IMG/VR virus record: IMGVR_UViG_3300022744_000022
Coordinates: 62,001-126,000 of that record
DNA: 64,000 nucleotides
Source: a virus
Strand: one strand, 5' to 3'
Position 1 is the first letter of the stretch; each line of letters starts with the position of its first letter. A program made the position numbers and the translations under genes. The notes under the pieces are model-generated. The model was not told the origin of the DNA and made no database searches. It saw only the letters and a program-made list of their open reading frames with translations. Positions 1 through 7,165 of the stretch are shown here, in pieces.

Positions 1-543
1 ATGTGCCCGGGATCGTACCGTGTAGTGGTGAGTCGAGATCTCTTACGACAGACGGATGAACCGTGGTCTGGTTTGGAGCTTCGCGACACGCTGCTGATCT
101 TGACTTCGAGCAGAGTGCTGTATGGCTTTTTGTTTCGGGTGCCTCTCCGCGAGGACACTGTTGCCGATCAAATCGCAAAGACGGGCAGCGGTGCTTTGGC
201 GATCGATGCTTGTCGCGTGCTGGGGTCGGGACGCTGGCCGCCAAACCTTTTGCTGGTGCATCACACAACTTGTGGGTCTCAACCTGAGCAATGCCACCCG
301 ACTTGTCCGGTTCGTAAGCTTGACGCTCAAAGCGGCGTCATAACGAGCGGAAAGGTCGCACCCCACCATCGCCGTAATAACACTATGAACCCAGCAGACG
401 GCGGGTATCACGGCCACTTTGGGGACTCGCAACTCATCGGGTATGGTGACTCCGGGGGTGCGTCACGGTTTTACCCTCAGTTTAGATCTTTGGTTGAGTG
501 TGTGACCTGGTTGCAAACTTTGGTGGCTACGCCGCGCGTCTAG
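1..543 (+). CDS. DNA methyltransferase, C-terminal part (cut by window edge)
   Basis: Only the last 180 residues are visible. The frame is open to base 1, so the first ATG need not be the true start. The segment GRWPPNLLL (residues 77-85), followed by C91, C98 and C102 and by GGASRFYP near residue 152, is the usual C-terminal arrangement of phage site-specific DNA methyltransferases, where a GRxPxNL segment and a final GGAxRFF segment flank a cysteine-containing loop. The catalytic DPPY or NPPY part would lie to the left of the window. Role (family knowledge): modifying phage DNA against host restriction. Base specificity cannot be read from this fragment. Confidence 0.75.
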   Translation: MCPGSYRVVVSRDLLRQTDEPWSGLELRDTLLILTSSRVLYGFLFRVPLREDTVADQIAKTGSGALAIDACRVLGSGRWPPNLLLVHHTTCGSQPEQCHPTCPVRKLDAQSGVITSGKVAPHHRRNNTMNPADGGYHGHFGDSQLIGYGDSGGASRFYPQFRSLVECVTWLQTLVATPRV

Positions 544-585
544 GCTTCACTTTCTCCTAATCAAATGTGGTTAGGGAGGTGTCGC

Positions 586-975
586 ATGGACGGTATTGCG
601 GAATTCATCAACACTAACGTACTCCCCCACTGGCCGTTCGTGGCTGCGATGGTGATCTTCATGATCATCGGCGAGGTCACGACGAAGAACATCTTCACGC
701 GAGATGCGCACAAGACCAACAAGCCCGTGTGGCTGTTCTGGTGGGGCCGTAAGACTCTGGCGCTCCACCCAATCATCGCGGGTATGGTTCTCGGGCTCAT
801 GTGGCGGAACCCCGAGGCAGGGGTGGATACGCTCGTGGAGTCCATGGCGTACTTTGCGATGGCGGGCGGCTTTTCAGTTTGGGCCTATGAATTTCTGAAA
901 GGCATGGCCAAGAAGGAAGGGATCGACATCGATCTTCCTGGCGTTGACGACTCAACACCCCCTCCGGCGAACTGA
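586..975 (+). CDS. Small membrane protein with three predicted TM segments (holin candidate)
   Basis: 129 residues from the ATG at 586, chosen because GGGAGGT lies just upstream; an earlier in-frame ATG at 565 has no such site. Hydrophobic stretches at about 14-31, 58-74 and 83-104 suggest three membrane passes, followed by an acidic, proline-rich tail. Three passes, small size and position before another membrane protein and an exported protein would fit a class I holin, but no holin sequence signature is recognised. The stop is two bases before the next start, so the genes are probably translated together. Confidence 0.7.
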   Translation: MDGIAEFINTNVLPHWPFVAAMVIFMIIGEVTTKNIFTRDAHKTNKPVWLFWWGRKTLALHPIIAGMVLGLMWRNPEAGVDTLVESMAYFAMAGGFSVWAYEFLKGMAKKEGIDIDLPGVDDSTPPPAN

Positions 976-976
976 G

Positions 977-1552
977 ATGCCCCAAGCGACCCCTCCCCCG
1001 CCAATGCCTCCGGAACCCACGGCTCCCCCCGAGCCTGGGTTCTGGCAGGTTGTGGGTGCCAAGCTAGCGGCATTTGCCAAGTGGGCAGCTCGGGTGCTTG
1101 TGGCCCCGGGGGTCGCGTTGCTCCTGATCGTGGGGGCCGTGATGCTGGTGGCCCTAGGGCTCAAGAACGTTCAGATCGGCGGCCTGCTCGGGATGCTCTT
1201 TGGTAAGAAAAAGCCCGAGCACACGGCGATCGACACCGCCAACTCGGTGCCTAAGGACCGAGTAGACGACAAGGGCAAGATCATTCCCATCGGTGAGCCC
1301 GACTCGAAGGGGATGACGCAAGCGGTCGTGGTGCCGATCCAGAACCCAGGTATTCTCTCCAATCCTGATCACGTTGTGTTCACGCCGCCGGGCGAGACCA
1401 AGCCGATTGAGATTCAGCTACCTGACGGCGTGAAGGCCAAGGATGTTGAGAAGGTGATCGTCGTGAAGCCCACGAAATTCGTTGTGACGGTGAAGGACAA
1501 GTCTGGGATCACCGGCAAGCATGTCGATGACCTCTTGAAGAAGTACGGCTGA
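977..1552 (+). CDS. Single-pass membrane protein, unknown function
   Basis: 191 residues. A proline-rich N-terminus (residues 5-20) is followed by one strong hydrophobic segment (about 38-61), a basic GKKK stop-transfer segment and a soluble domain of about 110 residues ending in a Lys-rich helix. It starts one base after the upstream stop and lies between another membrane protein and an exported protein. A lysis or membrane-remodelling role is an inference from context only. Confidence 0.7.
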   Translation: MPQATPPPPMPPEPTAPPEPGFWQVVGAKLAAFAKWAARVLVAPGVALLLIVGAVMLVALGLKNVQIGGLLGMLFGKKKPEHTAIDTANSVPKDRVDDKGKIIPIGEPDSKGMTQAVVVPIQNPGILSNPDHVVFTPPGETKPIEIQLPDGVKAKDVEKVIVVKPTKFVVTVKDKSGITGKHVDDLLKKYG

Positions 1553-1563
1553 TCGGGAGGCCC

Positions 1564-2205
1564 ATGATGCTGCACCTACTGCCTTGGTTGTTCCTGCTCC
1601 CGATGACGCCGATGCAGGCTGCGGGGCCAGATCAGGTCGTGGTGGTCGAGGAAGATCCGGCCCCCGCACAGCTCTGCCCTGAGGGCTTTATTTGCGTTCC
1701 GCCGGAGGACATGGCGGTGTTCGTTCAGCTCTTGCGGGACCAGAAGTGTCGGGCCGAGACAGAGCCTAAGATCATCGCTGACTCCGTGGTGATCATTGTG
1801 GACCGCCAGGGTCGGGTCTACGGATCAGGTACAGGACCCAAGCCCTACAAGCTGCACGTAGACTGGTGCAACTACCAGCTCGACGCCGAGTCCGAAATTC
1901 ATTTGGATGTGGCGCAACGAGTTGAGCCCACGTGGGGTTTTCGGCTGCGGGTCAAGGCCACCGCTGGTGTACTGGCGGTGGACGCCTTCACGGTCAACAA
2001 GCTCTACGAGGCTCTTGATGGGGGCATCCTGGTTGAGCCGTTTTTCATTCAATGGGCAAACCTCAATGCGTTCGTTGGGTTTCGCTCGTTTGGTGCCGGT
2101 GTTGGCGCTGATGTCACCACCAACATGGGGCTGTATCTGGGCTATGCGTTGACGTGGGGAACCTGGCGGTCCAACCCCTACTTGGGCGTATCGTTCGCCT
2201 TCTGA
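1564..2205 (+). CDS. Exported protein with possible outer-membrane beta-strand C-terminus
   Basis: 213 residues. GGGAGG precedes the double ATG. The N-terminus is a signal-peptide-like hydrophobic stretch ending around MQAAGP. Four cysteines follow (in LCPEGFIC, QKCR, DWCNY), possibly paired in the periplasm. The last 80 residues alternate polar and hydrophobic and are aromatic-rich, and the protein ends in SFAF; a terminal Phe in a final beta-strand is the classic recognition signal of outer-membrane beta-barrel proteins. It could serve in lysis (a spanin substitute) or as an envelope protein. No family is recognised. Confidence 0.65.
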   Translation: MMLHLLPWLFLLPMTPMQAAGPDQVVVVEEDPAPAQLCPEGFICVPPEDMAVFVQLLRDQKCRAETEPKIIADSVVIIVDRQGRVYGSGTGPKPYKLHVDWCNYQLDAESEIHLDVAQRVEPTWGFRLRVKATAGVLAVDAFTVNKLYEALDGGILVEPFFIQWANLNAFVGFRSFGAGVGADVTTNMGLYLGYALTWGTWRSNPYLGVSFAF

Positions 2206-2217
2206 GGTCTTGGTGAA

Positions 2218-2661
2218 ATGAAGTCATCTGCTGGTCTGCACCTGATCATGGACGGCTATGTGAAGGACCCTGGGGTGTTCACCCGGGAGAATCTGGCGCG
2301 GCTCTTTGCTCAGCTCATACAGGCTCTGGAGATGAAGGCCCTCGACGTGCCCAAGTTCTACGAGGTTGACGTAGACCCGGCGGTCTTGGAGCGCGTGAAG
2401 GCTACCGGCAAGTTCGAGGACGAGGGCGGGACAACTGGTTTCCAGGTGATCAGCACCAGTCACATGGCGCTGCACTCGTGGCCTCTACAGGCCTTCTTCA
2501 GCCTGGATGTTTTTTCCTGCAAGACGTTCAACGCGGACTTGGCAATTTCTCTCGTGAAAGAGTCGCTGGGCGTCTACACGGACAACACGGTTGTGTTGCA
2601 CCGCGAGAAGCCCGCCAATCGGGACGACAGCCTGTCCATAACTCACCACTTCAAATTCTAG
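2218..2661 (+). CDS. speD: S-adenosylmethionine decarboxylase-like pyruvoyl enzyme
   Basis: 147 residues, close to class 1b AdoMet decarboxylases such as the Thermotoga enzyme. The motif TSHMALHSWP gives S81 as the serine that would self-cleave to the pyruvoyl group, H86 as the processing histidine, and DVFSC supplies C101 as the proton donor. The spacings 81-86 and 81-101 equal the S63/H68/C83 spacings of the Thermotoga enzyme. The usual Glu before the serine is Thr here. The family makes decarboxylated AdoMet for spermidine; relatives have switched to ornithine or arginine, so the substrate is uncertain. A spermidine-synthase-like gene lies at 52879-53502. Confidence 0.85.
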   Translation: MKSSAGLHLIMDGYVKDPGVFTRENLARLFAQLIQALEMKALDVPKFYEVDVDPAVLERVKATGKFEDEGGTTGFQVISTSHMALHSWPLQAFFSLDVFSCKTFNADLAISLVKESLGVYTDNTVVLHREKPANRDDSLSITHHFKF

Positions 2662-2668
2662 GGTAGCG

Positions 2669-3796
2669 ATGGAACACGCGATACTTCTGCTTGCAATGTC
2701 GCTGGATGAAGCCAAGGCGAAACTTGGCTTTCCGCCCGGTAGCAACCCGAGCCCCCAAGAGGTCAAGGAAGCGTATCGGCGCAAGGCGCTTGAAGCGCAC
2801 CCTGATCGTGGTGGGGACGAGGAAGCCATCAAGGAGATCAACGTCGCGAAGGACATCCTGGACGGCAAGGCTCGGCCGACCTACGACCGTCGCCCTTCGT
2901 CTCCAGGCCCTTCCAGGACCCCCTGGCCCACTGAGGAACAGCAACGCGGCAAGCCGTACGAGCAGCCCAAGAAGAAGGAAGTCTCGTTCGATGCTGCTCA
3001 GGCCAAGGCTGGGATCCCGAGCGGTGTGGAATGGCAGTTTGTGACGCCGCCGCAGCGTGGCGTGGGCTACAGTTCGGACGAGTTCTACCGCAGTGACAAC
3101 TGCTTCGTGGCCTACGGGCGTACGGACAGCAAGCACTGCTTCGTGGCGGCTCGGCATTTCGAGTACCAACAGTCCTTCATTGGGGCGGGTCCTGGCGAGG
3201 ACACTTGGACCCTAAAGTCGTTCGAGTACCCCATCAAGGACGAGTCCAAGGAGAGCCAGAACCCTGCGTGGCTCTACGGGAACGTGGTGCGGGCGCTCAA
3301 GGGCATAGACTTCAAGGGTAAATTCAACTCGAAGGTGCTCGACGCCAAGGGTTGGAAGCTTGGGGACAGGTTGCCAAACGGGGCCGCCACCTCGATCAAG
3401 CACTGGCTTGTGGGTAGCGGTCAAGTTGCGGGAGACGCCCCGTCAGTGGCGGGACGCAAGCAAGTTGTGGAGTTCCAGGTCGATAGCACGTTCATCGAGA
3501 AGCCGGGTTACTACGCAAACCCGAAGGCGACCTACAGCAGCGACTTCTACAAGATGACGCTCATCATCAACGGTCGTCCTTTCGAGTTGAGTGAGCGGGA
3601 CACTTTGAAGTTCTTCACGGAGTTCAAGGGCGGCCTTCGCTGGATCTTCGGCGAGTATGCCTACCAAGGCGGCAAGAAGAACCTGACGCGCATGCCTAAG
3701 GGTAAGGCCACCCTTCAGTGGATGGCCCAGAACTTTAGCCTGCCCCCTGATGCCCTGGCCAGTTTGCAGGCCGCCTCTGATCAGATGAAGGGTTGA
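2669..3796 (+). CDS. J-domain (DnaJ-like) protein with unknown C-terminal domain
   Basis: 375 residues. Residues about 11-67 form a J-domain with the key HPD tripeptide at 44-46, followed by the helix-IV region. The G/F and zinc regions of full DnaJ are absent. A Pro-rich linker leads to a domain of about 270 residues I cannot assign. Family knowledge: J-domains stimulate Hsp70 ATPase, so this protein may recruit host DnaK to a phage client. The gene starts seven bases after the upstream stop. A second in-frame ATG at 2696 is a possible alternative start. Confidence 0.8.
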   Translation: MEHAILLLAMSLDEAKAKLGFPPGSNPSPQEVKEAYRRKALEAHPDRGGDEEAIKEINVAKDILDGKARPTYDRRPSSPGPSRTPWPTEEQQRGKPYEQPKKKEVSFDAAQAKAGIPSGVEWQFVTPPQRGVGYSSDEFYRSDNCFVAYGRTDSKHCFVAARHFEYQQSFIGAGPGEDTWTLKSFEYPIKDESKESQNPAWLYGNVVRALKGIDFKGKFNSKVLDAKGWKLGDRLPNGAATSIKHWLVGSGQVAGDAPSVAGRKQVVEFQVDSTFIEKPGYYANPKATYSSDFYKMTLIINGRPFELSERDTLKFFTEFKGGLRWIFGEYAYQGGKKNLTRMPKGKATLQWMAQNFSLPPDALASLQAASDQMKG

Positions 3797-3801
3797 CCCC
3801 G

Positions 3802-4437
3802 ATGACGAATCCCGCGAAAGCATTTCAAGAAGCTCTGGAGCGTCAGGCGGCCGAAGCGGCCGATCAACGTTGGCAGTACAACTTCATCGGCGGCCAAAAC
3901 CAGGTCACGATGATGGTGTCTGTTACCGCTGCCGAGGCCGACGGTTGGCGGGCAGACCTCGGTATTTCTGAGGGTGGTAAAGTGATCGATCACGGATCGA
4001 TCAAAAGCGAATGGGCTAGGACGTTCGAGGGTGCCGTTTCTCTCGCCAAGAGCATGGCGAAGAAGGCTAAAATTACTTGGTCGCCCAAGCACTATTCGAC
4101 CGCCAAGGATCACAAGCCAGGTGAGCCGCCTCCGGATGGGGTTAAGCGCCAAGCGTTCGAGCGGATCGCCAAGAACCTTGACCCCAAGGTCATCAAGCGT
4201 CTCCGCCGTATGACGCATGAGAACAACGCCTCGGAAGCCTACGTGGTGGGCGCTGAGGCGATTGGTGCGAAACACTTGGCCGAGAAGTTCAAGCTGATCC
4301 AGCAGCTCGTGAAGCTAGAGGGGCACAAGCCCTCAGGACTCAACGACTACCAGTACAGCTTGTACCAAGAGATGATGCACCAGGCGAAGCAGACGCTTGA
4401 CGAGGCGGACTTCCAGGAGTTCTACCAGTCGTTCTGA
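3802..4437 (+). CDS. Unknown protein
   Basis: 211 residues from ATG 3802; a TTG at 3793 overlapping the upstream stop is possible. The first half is mixed alpha/beta with a repeated AKxMAKKAK basic patch; the second half is helical and charged. No family recognised. It lies just before the first leaderless-type promoter and closes the upstream operon. Confidence 0.6.
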   Translation: MTNPAKAFQEALERQAAEAADQRWQYNFIGGQNQVTMMVSVTAAEADGWRADLGISEGGKVIDHGSIKSEWARTFEGAVSLAKSMAKKAKITWSPKHYSTAKDHKPGEPPPDGVKRQAFERIAKNLDPKVIKRLRRMTHENNASEAYVVGAEAIGAKHLAEKFKLIQQLVKLEGHKPSGLNDYQYSLYQEMMHQAKQTLDEADFQEFYQSF

Positions 4438-4454
4438 GGGCGCACTTCGGAACT

Positions 4455-4463
4455 TGGTGTAGA
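4455..4463 (+). promoter_or_regulatory. Extended -10 promoter, leaderless type
   Basis: TGGTGTAGA, with the presumed -10 hexamer TGTAGA at 4458-4463 and only 7 bases to the ATG at 4471. Normal sigma-70 geometry would start the RNA at or one base before the ATG. No Shine-Dalgarno sequence is present. Confidence 0.6.
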
Positions 4464-4470
4464 CCGCCCC

Positions 4471-6276
4471 ATGGCGGCCCCCAAAGAAGATGTCGTAAGC
4501 AAGCACGAGAAGGCTTACGAGTTCCTAAAGCAGGTCCGGGCGAGCAAGACCGTTACGCTCAAGCCCACCGCTATGTTGCGGTCCGAGATCGTGGGGCTGG
4601 ACGGGACGAGTCGCCCGCTCAAGATCCGGTATTACCAGGTGCAGGCCATCATGCACCTCTTGACCATGAAGCGCATGGTCCTGGGGGACGCGACGGGCAC
4701 GGGTAAAACGCTCGTCCTGATCGCCTCGCTTTGCTACGCCTGGGACAAGGAGCCCACTAACAAGGGCGTGGTGGTGTGCCCCAAATCGGCGCTCCGGCAG
4801 TGGGAAGCTGAAATCCTGAAGTTCGCGGTGGGCATCAAGACCTTTTTGGTAGACGGCACACCGGCGGAACGCAAGGAAGTGTACGAGGCCTTTCAGGCCC
4901 ACCCCACGACCCCAGGGGGCGAGAAAGCGGTGCTCCTGATCGGATACGCCCCGTTGGTCCGGGACTGGAACCAGGGCTCTACTAGGCCCTTGCTGCCCAG
5001 CGGCCAGCCCAACATGAAGGTGCCCCAGACTCCCGGTTTGCTCTCGGGTATCATGGGGTCCATTCCGAACCTGACCGTTACGTTTGACGAGGCCACGGCG
5101 TTCAAGTCCACCAAGACCAAGACGTGGCAAGTCGCGAGCGAGCTGTCTGCGTACGCGAACCGTTGTTACGGCCTGACCGCGACCCTGTTGAAGAACAACC
5201 TGATCGAGGGCTTCGCGATTTTCAAGGTCATCTACCCGCAGGTCTTCACCACCGTCACGGCGTTCCACCGCGACTACTGCGTGACCAAAATGCAACCCGT
5301 GGGTGGGGGTCGGAAGATCCCCATCGTGGTTGGGTACCGGAATCTCGAAGCGTTCCGAGCCCGCATCGACATGTTCTTCTTGGGCCGGGCCAAACACCTG
5401 ATCTCGGACGAGTTGCCCAAGCTCATCACCAAAGAGGTTCAGGTTGACCTGTCCGAGGCCGAAGACGCCAAGTACGTTGAGGCGCTGACCGGGATCCTCC
5501 AGTTGGGGGACGGGCAGATCAAGGACTATGAGGAACACAAGAAGCTTGTGGCCCTCATTTACTGCCAGCAGACCGTCGATTCGCTTTCGTTGCTCAAGTA
5601 CAAGGAAGGCGACGCTCTTGAGCTAGGCCTCTACCACGACGAAATCGTCGAGGTGGCGGGCGTCGGCTCAAAAGAGCAGGCGTTGCTGGATCTTCTGGCC
5701 GAGGAATTCGATGACGAGAAGGTGATCGTGTACACACGCTTTGCCTCGCTTGTCCCGAGGCTCCAGGAGCTGTGCAAGAAGCAGGGGATTGAGTCGGTGG
5801 CGGTGACGGGCCAGGTGGTGGACACGAAGGCCAATCCGGCGCGTCAGAAGGCCCAGCAGGCCTTCCAGGACCTCAACTCGAAGGTCAGGGTCATCTTCAT
5901 CACGGATGCGGGCTCGGAGGCCATCAACCTTCAAGCCGCTTCGGCCATGATTTTCTACAACGCCCCGTGGAGCTGGGGCAACTACGTGCAGCTTTTGGGT
6001 CGCCCGATCAGGATCGGGTCACCTCACCAGCACGTGGTGGCGGTGCATCTTGTGGCCCAGCGCCCCAAAGCCAAGGGCAAAGAGCGGAAAACCATCGACC
6101 ACTACACGTTGGCGATCCTCCAGAAGAAGAAGGACTTGATCGACAAGGTGCTCGGGGAGTCCGCTGTAGGGGCCCTGGACTTCGATTCTGGCGAGAGTTT
6201 CGCCCATTTGCTCATGGACGAGCTACAGAAGTCGGTCAAGGGTCCGCGTGGTGTAGCTAAGCCCCGTGCCACCTGA
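4471..6276 (+). CDS. SNF2-type superfamily 2 DNA helicase/translocase
   Basis: 601 residues. Motif I is GDATGTGKT (72-80), followed by VVVCPKSAL (Ia), a Walker B variant DEAT near residue 205 instead of DEAH, LTAT (motif III), and in the second RecA lobe VIVYTRF (IV), GSEAINLQAA (V) and QLLGRPIRIG (VI). This order is typical of SNF2/RapA-like ATPases that move along duplex DNA; compact phage homologues remodel replication or recombination intermediates. It opens the replication operon behind a leaderless-type promoter. Confidence 0.88.
   Translation: MAAPKEDVVSKHEKAYEFLKQVRASKTVTLKPTAMLRSEIVGLDGTSRPLKIRYYQVQAIMHLLTMKRMVLGDATGTGKTLVLIASLCYAWDKEPTNKGVVVCPKSALRQWEAEILKFAVGIKTFLVDGTPAERKEVYEAFQAHPTTPGGEKAVLLIGYAPLVRDWNQGSTRPLLPSGQPNMKVPQTPGLLSGIMGSIPNLTVTFDEATAFKSTKTKTWQVASELSAYANRCYGLTATLLKNNLIEGFAIFKVIYPQVFTTVTAFHRDYCVTKMQPVGGGRKIPIVVGYRNLEAFRARIDMFFLGRAKHLISDELPKLITKEVQVDLSEAEDAKYVEALTGILQLGDGQIKDYEEHKKLVALIYCQQTVDSLSLLKYKEGDALELGLYHDEIVEVAGVGSKEQALLDLLAEEFDDEKVIVYTRFASLVPRLQELCKKQGIESVAVTGQVVDTKANPARQKAQQAFQDLNSKVRVIFITDAGSEAINLQAASAMIFYNAPWSWGNYVQLLGRPIRIGSPHQHVVAVHLVAQRPKAKGKERKTIDHYTLAILQKKKDLIDKVLGESAVGALDFDSGESFAHLLMDELQKSVKGPRGVAKPRAT
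6249..6257 (+). promoter_or_regulatory. Extended -10 promoter inside the end of the helicase gene
   Basis: TGGTGTAGC lies in the last codons of the upstream gene, with exactly 8 bases between the hexamer TGTAGC and the GTG start at 6266. Distance and sequence match the other copies, but the bases also encode Gly-Val-Ala, so chance is possible. Confidence 0.45.
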
Positions 6277-7165
6277 GGTCAACAGTTCAAACTGCCCGCT
6301 CTGTAAAGGGGCCCAATGGTTGTACGAGACCAAGGGCGAGGAAGTGATCCCGACCCGGTGTCGGTGCTTGGAGCGGAAGCTTCTGCACGACTTCCTGGGC
6401 CCGGAAATCTATCGCGCTCCCTGGGTCCCGTCGTCCCTGTACAACATCACGACCAACGAGGCCGGGGAGGTCGCGGGGGACCGGACAGAGGAAAACCTGT
6501 TCCTCAAGGGTTCGTGGGCCGTGGTTTGCCAGCACCTTCATTGGGCGCTCTCAGCTAAGCGTCTGTATAGCCCTAGGTTCAACTTCAAGATCGTGGGCAA
6601 CGACAAGCTCATGACAGTGTGGCTGGGTCTGGAGTCCTACACGCAACGGTCAACGGCGACTCGCAACGAGATCGAGACCAACAACAGCCTGGACGATCTT
6701 CTCGGCAACGCCGCTCTCGTGATCATCCGCCTCGATGGCCTTGAGCACCAGAACAAAGCGGCGGCCAACGTTCTGAAAGAGGCGCTCAAGGTCCGGGAAT
6801 TTGGGTACAAACCTACGTGGCTTGCCGAGTGCGGCCGTCGGTTTGGGCCCGGGCACCCGTCCTACAATGAAGCGGTTGGGGACTACATCGAAGAACGCTT
6901 CGACATTGTGGATCTCAGCGACGAAGATCCTAAGACCAGAGCGCAGCAAGCAGCCCTGGATGCAGCGGCCCAAGACATTATGGAGTCCGGTGAGGTCTCG
7001 ATGGGGGCCGATGTGGAAACGCCGCGTCTCGTGGACCCGCCAACTTCCAAGGAGCGCTTTTTTGCAGACCCCGAACCGGACCCTGAACCTGATTCTAGGC
7101 GTTACGTGCCAGGCGGTAAGGGTAAAAAACGCAACAAGGGCAAAGGCCAAGCGGAGCTTGAATAA
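6266..7165 (+). CDS. Zinc-finger protein, helicase-loader-like (inferred)
   Basis: 299 residues from GTG 6266, overlapping the helicase stop. The N-terminus carries a zinc-ribbon-like CPLC...CRC cluster (C10, C13, then CRC). The central part (ALVIIRLDGLEHQNKAA) looks like the Walker B strand of a DnaC/DnaA-type AAA fold, but no Walker A is visible. The C-terminal 60 residues are acidic then basic and probably disordered. Position directly before the replicative helicase is where phages often keep the loader; this is inference from context and a weak fold resemblance. Confidence 0.6.
   Translation: MPPEVNSSNCPLCKGAQWLYETKGEEVIPTRCRCLERKLLHDFLGPEIYRAPWVPSSLYNITTNEAGEVAGDRTEENLFLKGSWAVVCQHLHWALSAKRLYSPRFNFKIVGNDKLMTVWLGLESYTQRSTATRNEIETNNSLDDLLGNAALVIIRLDGLEHQNKAAANVLKEALKVREFGYKPTWLAECGRRFGPGHPSYNEAVGDYIEERFDIVDLSDEDPKTRAQQAALDAAAQDIMESGEVSMGADVETPRLVDPPTSKERFFADPEPDPEPDSRRYVPGGKGKKRNKGKGQAELE

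Noticed and set aside
4525-5538. A 337-codon reverse frame opposite the SNF2 helicase
   Set aside because: Same reason: antisense to a gene with all helicase motifs.
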